From JAAYZQ01 sp041300865 (GTDB taxonomy: Bacteria > Chloroflexota > Anaerolineae > JAAYZQ01): a DNA stretch of 64,000 nt. The notes beneath the pieces were generated by a model. It was not told the DNA's origin and ran no database searches. It saw only the letters and a list, made by a program, of their open reading frames with translations. Of this stretch, positions 59,061-64,000 are shown piece by piece. How positions within the stretch are numbered: the stretch's first letter is position 1; each line of letters starts with the position of its first letter. The stretch is from NCBI GenBank assembly GCA_041300865.1, contig JBFYTF010000172.1, positions 62,001 through 126,000 on the forward strand, written 5' to 3'. Made by a program: the position numbers and the translations under genes.

Positions 59061-59789
59061 CTATTCGTCTTTCGCCGTGAGCCTGCGCGCCACCTGCCAG
59101 ATCAGAACCAGCAGGAGCACGGTGTAGACGACGGCCAAGCCCACGTAAAAGCCCTTGGTACCCAGGATGTACGGCCGGCCCTGGGTCAGACGGTTCAGGA
59201 GCAGACCGATTTTGTCCCGCGTGCGGAGGGAATAGCGCGTCTGGAAGACCAGGTTGCCCGTGACCTGCTGGCCGTCGATATAGGCGCCGGCACCGTCCAG
59301 TACCGATGCCGGGCCGTAGACGACCCGGACGGCCTCGTCCGGCCGCGACACCGGCGATTCCAGGAAGAAGTAGAACGTCTGCCCCTCCGAGTCACGCACC
59401 GGCTCGAACTCGAAGGCGTACGGTACACCGGCAGTGATCTGACCGGGGTCGATCGTCTCCGTCCAGAGGTCAGAGGTGGCATCCACCCCCGCCCGTAGGT
59501 GAAAGGTGAGCGGCTCCGCGGCACCCGTCGCCGGGGGCTGGAGTGCTACCTCGATACGGTACAGGCCGGGCAGGGGCGCAGTCCAGGCCTGGCCCACTTG
59601 CGTGCTGCCCACCAGCTCCGGAGACAGGTCACCGCCCGCCGAGTTGCCCCAAGGCGGGGCCGTGAGACGATCGAGGCCGGACTTGGCGACGACGAGCAGC
59701 GCGACCAGCCACACCGCCAGCAGTGGCGTCACCACTACCGCGGCCAGGCTGGTCAGGGTCTCTCGTTTCGGCGGTACATCGTCATCCAT
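59061..59789 (-). CDS. membrane protein with extracellular beta-sandwich domain
   Basis: 242 aa. One helix near the N-terminus (LAAVVVTPLLAVWLVALLVV), an extracytoplasmic domain of about 150 residues rich in short strands (for example LYRIEVALQPPATG and PVRDSEGQTFYFFLESPV), and a second helix near the C-terminus (GLAVVYTVLLLVLIWQVA). I do not recognise the family. ATG 59789 is chosen, the longer frame to 59855 starts in leader sequence. It is transcribed from the left half of promoter module copy 2. Confidence 0.75.
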   Translation of the reverse strand: MDDDVPPKRETLTSLAAVVVTPLLAVWLVALLVVAKSGLDRLTAPPWGNSAGGDLSPELVGSTQVGQAWTAPLPGLYRIEVALQPPATGAAEPLTFHLRAGVDATSDLWTETIDPGQITAGVPYAFEFEPVRDSEGQTFYFFLESPVSRPDEAVRVVYGPASVLDGAGAYIDGQQVTGNLVFQTRYSLRTRDKIGLLLNRLTQGRPYILGTKGFYVGLAVVYTVLLLVLIWQVARRLTAKDE

Positions 59790-59878
59790 AGTGGCTGCCG
59801 GCCTGTCTGAGCCTGGCCCAACTCCTTTCTCCCCGGATGGCAAGAGTCTGCACAACGCGTGGTGCCCCCGTGGAGTTT

Positions 59879-60026
59879 GCCTTCACAGCATAGATTATAG
59901 CAGTCGTGGCAACACTTTCCAAATGGCCTGGCGAGCGTGTCGCCCACCAGGCTGCGGGTGCTCCTTGGCACGCGCAGGCACTTGTGCTATAATGCCGTCT
60001 ACGTTCCGGCAGGCAGCCGGAGCGGC
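59879..60026. promoter_or_regulatory. divergent promoter module, copy 2
   Basis: Plus strand: TTGGCA at 59965-59970, 17 bases, TATAAT at 59988-59993. Minus strand: TTGGAA, 17 bases, TATAAT (ATTATA at about 59893-59898). Conserved with copy 1: the ACTTTCCAAATGGCC block, the GCACTTGTGCTATAATGCC block and CGTTCCGGCAGGCAG. The interval 59790-60197 has otherwise no gene I can support. Confidence 0.8.
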
Positions 60027-60197
60027 GGCAGGAGGCGTTTTCCTCCTGCACCATGAACTGCGACCTTGAGGGCAAGCTGCAATCGTGAATGGCACTTGGG
60101 CCGGCCAGTGTGCCTGCTTGTGGAATAGCGAGGAAATCGGTGCGAGGGTGAAGCGGAACTCGCACCTGAGCCCGGATATCACCTGCTGCCGCCAGCT

Positions 60198-63100
60198 GTG
60201 GATGGTTTATCCCGCCGCACCGTTCTGCCTCGGTGCGCGTTTGCTGAAGGGCTACCCTCTGTACGTCGCGCGCTTGGCAGCGGCTGTGCCGGCAAGCCTC
60301 GCCGGCTGGCCGCGGTCACGGTAGCGCAAGTCCCCGAGGTCGACGTGCTGCACCGTCGCGGCACCGCTGCTTCCTGGGTCCAGGGCCGCGACATCCCCGG
60401 ACCGTGGCGCCCGCTGGCCTGGGTGGGCAGCCTGGGCCTTGGGCTGGGCTTCTACATGCTCGTGGCCCGACGCCTGCACATCCCCTATCACTCGTTCCAG
60501 GACGTTGTAGCCACACCGGCCTTTGACAACCACGCCGAGCTACAGGATCTAGCCCTTTATCTGCTGGCTCTGGTCCTGGTGCCGCTGATAATGGCCGCAG
60601 GTTATGTTCTGTGGCTGGGCCTCGTTGCGCTGCTCAGTACCCAGCGCGAGCCTGTGGCGCGGTGGAGCCCACCGCTGGCGACGCTCGTCCTCCTGCTGTC
60701 CTGGCTGGGGGTCCTGGCCTGGGGGCCGCCCGTCCTGGCCTCGGCGCTCTTGCTGGGGGGCGGCGTGCTGGTGATCGTTGAGGGGCTGGAGATTGCACGG
60801 GCTCGTCTCGCGCACAGCCTGCTGCCGGCGGCCGGCCTGCCCAGCCCGGCGCTGCAGGGGGCGGTGGCGCTTCTCGGTCTGGGCGTGGGGGTCGCACTAC
60901 TCGTCGGTCCCCGGCCAGTGCTGCCGTTCGCTGTGCCCGCGGTCGGCGTTGGGGCGTGTGCAATGGGCCTGTGGGCCACCTGGCTGGCTATATCCTATGG
61001 CCTGGCCCGCGCCTGGCAAAAGGAATGGCGCACGCTGGGCCAGGCCCTGGCTTGTGCCTGCCTACCCCTGTCCCTGTTCTTTGTCCGGGGCCTACTGTGG
61101 TGGGAAGTCTGGCAGGCCGGGACCCGGGTGGCGAGCCACGGCTCGCCCTGTGGTCCGGCCCTCCTGGGCACCGTGGCCCTGGTCGGCGTTGGAGTGGTGG
61201 CCTGGGTGGCTCTGGCGGCAGTGCGCCGGGGCACAGAAGTCCAGGGACGGGTTTTCTGGGGCTGGTTCTGGTGGCTGGCTGTGCCCCTGCTGTTGTATGC
61301 CCTGCGTTACAGCCCCAACATCCACGGACCGCTGGACCTCTTTCACGAGGGGGAACGCCTGGCCCCCGCTCACGCGCTGATGAATGGCCGCGTGGCCTAT
61401 CGTGATATCGTTTTCGTTCACGGTTTTGGCCGGGACCCGGGCGTTGCCCTGGTGGCCTTTCGCCTCATGGGCGTTACGGTCGAATCGTTGCGCATGATGG
61501 AACACTGGCTCCAGCCCCTGGCCTTTGTGGCCACCTACTACCTGGTGCTGGTGAGCGTGGGCGGCGGTTGGGCGCTTGCCTATGCGTTCTTGGTCTTGAC
61601 GCGTTTCTTTCCCATCTTTTACGACTGGCGGATCCTGCCCACGATGGCTGCCTTGGCCTGCCTGGTGCTGGGTCTGCAGCGGCGACATGGGCTGGGTTGG
61701 CCCCTGGCGGCAGGGCTGCTCACCTTTCTAGGCATGGCCGTGGCTTTTGACCTGGGCACCGTGGCTCTGGCTTGCGGCCTGGCCTTGGGCGTCGCCCTCG
61801 CATTGTTCCGGTGGCGCCCGTTCGGGCTCCGCCCCCTCCTGGCCTACACCCTGCCCCTGGCCGCCGGCACCTTGGGTCTCTGGCTGTGGGCCGAGCCAGC
61901 CGGTGCCTGGGACGCCTTGCTGGCCTGGCACGCCCAGATTCTGGATGTTTACCGCGACTGGAACGGAATGCCGTTCCCTACCTCGGCCACGAGCCTGGCA
62001 GAGCTCGTGGAACGCTTTCTTTCACCCCTGGCCAGTGTTCTGGCCCTCGTGGTGTTATTGATGGCCGCCGTCCGCAACAAGTGGCAGCCCTGGACCTGGG
62101 CAGTGCTGGTGCTGCTGGTCGCCAACGTGACCCTGTTCAACCGAGGAGTGGTCGGCGGTTACGAGCAGGGCACGGCTCTGTTCACGGCCTCGCATTTCGG
62201 CCCCCTTTTGCTTCTTCAGCTCGGCTCGTTCCCCGCTGCGCGGCGCCGCGTGGGCACCGCCCTGATTGTCCTGGTGGCCCTCACCCTCGTCGTGTCACCG
62301 ACCTGGTTCTCCCTGGTTGGGCTCAGCCCTGGACAGTTTCTGGTCAGCCTGCACCTGCGGAACCGGCTCGTGGTACCCGACACTTGGGTGCAGTCGGGTG
62401 TGGAGAGGATCGGCGCCATCTATCTGCCCCGTGAGCAGGAGGAGTCGCTGGCCGAGATCACCGCGCTCTTACAGGGGAGCACGTTCTGGGATCAGACCGA
62501 TCAGGGCGCGCTCTATTTTCTCAGCGACGGCGCCGGACCAAGCCGTTTTTACACCACGCACCACGTTATCAACAGCGACAATCAACGCGAGGTGATCCGC
62601 GACCTGTCGGAGGCTCCGCCTGAACGGGTCCTCTATTGCTCCGGCACAGGCTGGGACGCTATCGCGGGCATCGATCGGACGTTGCGCAGCTTCCTTGTGT
62701 CCGAGTATCTGCTCCTGAACTACCACCCCACTGCCCAGGTAGGTGGCTTTACCGTGCTGGAGCCCGGCCCTGTACTGCCCTCCGAACCACCGCTGGAGTT
62801 CCCCGTAGACCTGGGGTACGTGCCGCTCCTGTGGGGCCAGGACCGGCTGGGGGACCTGGAAGCTCTGGGGCCCGTGAACGAGATTGCCTGGTCCTTCGAG
62901 TCAGAATCTGATGTTGAGGACTGGCACGCTAGTGGCAGCGCACTCGTGGCCCTTGTCGACGAAGAAGGCTGGCACCTCCGCGCGGCTGCGGGTGGTGTCA
63001 GCCTCGAAAACAGCTCCCTTGTCGTCGATCCACCGCATGTTACCTATCTGGCCCTGGGCCTGCAGGTGGACGCGTCGTGCCCCGGGTCTGGAGTGGCCCG

Positions 63101-63323
63101 GCTCTATTGGAGGGCGCCTTCTGGCGACTGGGCTGAGGCACGCAGCGTCGTGTTTCGGCTGCAGGGAGATGGGCAAGAGCACGTCTACCTGGTGCGCCTG
63201 GCCTCCTTCCCTGCCTGGACGTGGAGCAAGCCCATCCAGGGCCTACGGCTCGACCTTTCCGGCTGCCCGGCCCTGGATACCACCCTGCATTCTGTTGAGC
63301 TGTTCCACGTCCAGGAATGGTAG
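60198..63323 (+). CDS. large polytopic membrane protein with C-terminal sandwich domain
   Basis: About 1041 aa if started at ATG 60198; GTG 60345 with GAGGT upstream is an alternative. Around 14 hydrophobic segments up to residue 720, resembling GT-C membrane glycosyltransferases or O-antigen ligase-like proteins; HEGERLAPAHALMNGRVAYRD (after LDLF) is the only acidic loop with catalytic character. The last 170 residues (SFESESDVEDWHASG to VELFHVQEW) look like a carbohydrate-binding sandwich. Family unknown to me; surface glycan assembly is inferred from neighbours. Confidence 0.75.
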   Translation: MDGLSRRTVLPRCAFAEGLPSVRRALGSGCAGKPRRLAAVTVAQVPEVDVLHRRGTAASWVQGRDIPGPWRPLAWVGSLGLGLGFYMLVARRLHIPYHSFQDVVATPAFDNHAELQDLALYLLALVLVPLIMAAGYVLWLGLVALLSTQREPVARWSPPLATLVLLLSWLGVLAWGPPVLASALLLGGGVLVIVEGLEIARARLAHSLLPAAGLPSPALQGAVALLGLGVGVALLVGPRPVLPFAVPAVGVGACAMGLWATWLAISYGLARAWQKEWRTLGQALACACLPLSLFFVRGLLWWEVWQAGTRVASHGSPCGPALLGTVALVGVGVVAWVALAAVRRGTEVQGRVFWGWFWWLAVPLLLYALRYSPNIHGPLDLFHEGERLAPAHALMNGRVAYRDIVFVHGFGRDPGVALVAFRLMGVTVESLRMMEHWLQPLAFVATYYLVLVSVGGGWALAYAFLVLTRFFPIFYDWRILPTMAALACLVLGLQRRHGLGWPLAAGLLTFLGMAVAFDLGTVALACGLALGVALALFRWRPFGLRPLLAYTLPLAAGTLGLWLWAEPAGAWDALLAWHAQILDVYRDWNGMPFPTSATSLAELVERFLSPLASVLALVVLLMAAVRNKWQPWTWAVLVLLVANVTLFNRGVVGGYEQGTALFTASHFGPLLLLQLGSFPAARRRVGTALIVLVALTLVVSPTWFSLVGLSPGQFLVSLHLRNRLVVPDTWVQSGVERIGAIYLPREQEESLAEITALLQGSTFWDQTDQGALYFLSDGAGPSRFYTTHHVINSDNQREVIRDLSEAPPERVLYCSGTGWDAIAGIDRTLRSFLVSEYLLLNYHPTAQVGGFTVLEPGPVLPSEPPLEFPVDLGYVPLLWGQDRLGDLEALGPVNEIAWSFESESDVEDWHASGSALVALVDEEGWHLRAAAGGVSLENSSLVVDPPHVTYLALGLQVDASCPGSGVARLYWRAPSGDWAEARSVVFRLQGDGQEHVYLVRLASFPAWTWSKPIQGLRLDLSGCPALDTTLHSVELFHVQEW

Positions 63324-63398
63324 CGTCTTTTTCGCCGTAAGTGCCCCAGCTGGACGAGGAGAGCAACCGCCAAAAAGGGGAGTGGGCGATGAGGTTGG

Positions 63399-64000
63399 TC
63401 AGGGCTCAGGGTAAAGATACACTGGGCTGGATCCCACACTCACAGTGGTTTCTCCGTCCGTTCGCCCGTCTGTGCCGTCGTACACCCAGCTCTCGACCCC
63501 ATACTTGTCGACCACAAGCACGAGCTTTGCCGGCAGGGCGAGCGGATAGATCTGCCCGTCGCTGGTCCAGGCCACGGTGAATCGTTTCTGCCTGTCGGGT
63601 GCGAGAAACAGGTAGGCTTCCATGGCATCCGTGCCCTTCTCTTCGGTCGACAGCGCTCCAAGGTACCTGGTATTGCCCAACCGCGCGGCGGTGGTCTGGT
63701 AGGCGTAGAAGGCCAGTTTGCGGGTCAGGTCGGCCTCCAACAGGCCCGTCTTCCAGGGTCCCGTTTCCTCGTCGACGAGCATGAACCAGGATAGGCCTAC
63801 GAGGTCAGCAGCCATCGCCTGAGCGTAGACGATGAGCACGTAGCGGCTCTGGATTTCGTCTGTGCCCGTGTTGACGTTTTCCACACCCGCCTCGGTGCAC
63901 ATCACCGGCTTGTTCAGGCCATACGAGGCCAGCTTGTTGCGAAGATAGACGGTCTTGCCGATGAGGCCAGGCCCAAAGGGCGCCCACTTTTCGGCAAAGG
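63399..64000 (-). CDS. glycosidase-like protein, C-terminal part (5' end outside window)
   Basis: The minus-strand frame is open to the window end. Visible: FAEKWAPFGPGLIGKTVYL (about 63980 downwards), NKPVMCTEAGVENV, which aligns with KPLMNTESALMC of the 57514 protein (nucleophile Glu), then WFMLVDEETGPWKTGLLEAD and a C-terminal beta-rich domain ending PVYLYPEP. So a paralogous glycosidase of GH-A type. Substrate unknown. Confidence 0.75.
   Translation of the reverse strand, partial: FAEKWAPFGPGLIGKTVYLRNKLASYGLNKPVMCTEAGVENVNTGTDEIQSRYVLIVYAQAMAADLVGLSWFMLVDEETGPWKTGLLEADLTRKLAFYAYQTTAARLGNTRYLGALSTEEKGTDAMEAYLFLAPDRQKRFTVAWTSDGQIYPLALPAKLVLVVDKYGVESWVYDGTDGRTDGETTVSVGSSPVYLYPEP

Overview
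The window is GC-rich bacterial chromosome with dense genes, short intergenic gaps, ATGA/GTGA overlaps and many strong Shine-Dalgarno (SD) sequences. The gene mix suggests an anaerobic, possibly thermophilic member of the Chloroflexota (Anaerolineae-like). Pointers are cyclic-2,3-diphosphoglycerate synthase, AMMECR1, TldD/TldE, a bacterial translin, thiolase/DUF35 pairs, ferredoxin-dependent 2-oxoacid oxidoreductase, Hdr-type electron-transfer proteins, and a secreted protease ending in FLPVLFKRE. The phylum is an inference; there is no rRNA, and I saw no tRNA or CRISPR array.

Layout. 1-4215 (+): acyl-CoA dehydrogenase end, fabD, fabG, Asp23-like, nusB, tatA/B, tatC. 4330-5649 (+): cyclic-2,3-DPG synthase-like GTPase, closed by a perfect hairpin. 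5718-13275 (+): a promoter, two thiolase-like genes lacking the nucleophilic Cys, two DUF35 partners, GNAT, agmatinase family, an unknown, acyl-CoA dehydrogenase, AMMECR1. 13285-19266: GH13 (-), tldE, translin and a split membrane-bound Cas4-like nuclease (+), tldD (-). 19681-23889 (+): rluB, cmk, PDZ/radical-SAM protein, SpoIIE-type phosphatase.

23926-39864 (-) is the most interesting part. Read in transcription order it holds sucC-sucD, then korD-korA-korBC, a 1116-aa HdrA/GltD-like fusion, mvhD, hdrCB, a GAF histidine kinase, a receiver-only regulator, a second HdrA fused to MvhD, osmC and a cupin. The second HdrA and OsmC are each interrupted by an in-frame TGA exactly where the family has a functional cysteine. 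Each TGA is followed at proper distance by a 7-bp hairpin with the tetraloop GGUC. I read both as selenoproteins (Sec199 of HdrA, Sec57 of OsmC), not as broken genes. The cluster would couple 2-oxoglutarate oxidation (ferredoxin reduction plus succinyl-CoA) to NAD(P)H/disulfide chemistry through flavin-based electron transfer.

39913-46438 (-): a large secreted subtilase, a lipoprotein and a secreted repeat protein. 46580-56777 (-): an operon for a surface polysaccharide (GT2, two GT4, GT39-like, sulfatase-like, flippase, polysaccharide pyruvyl transferase, GT4). 56872-64000: a decayed glycosyltransferase, a glycosidase-like lipoprotein, two membrane proteins and a partial glycosidase. These are organised around two diverged copies of one bidirectional promoter module (about 57287-57432 and 59879-60026).
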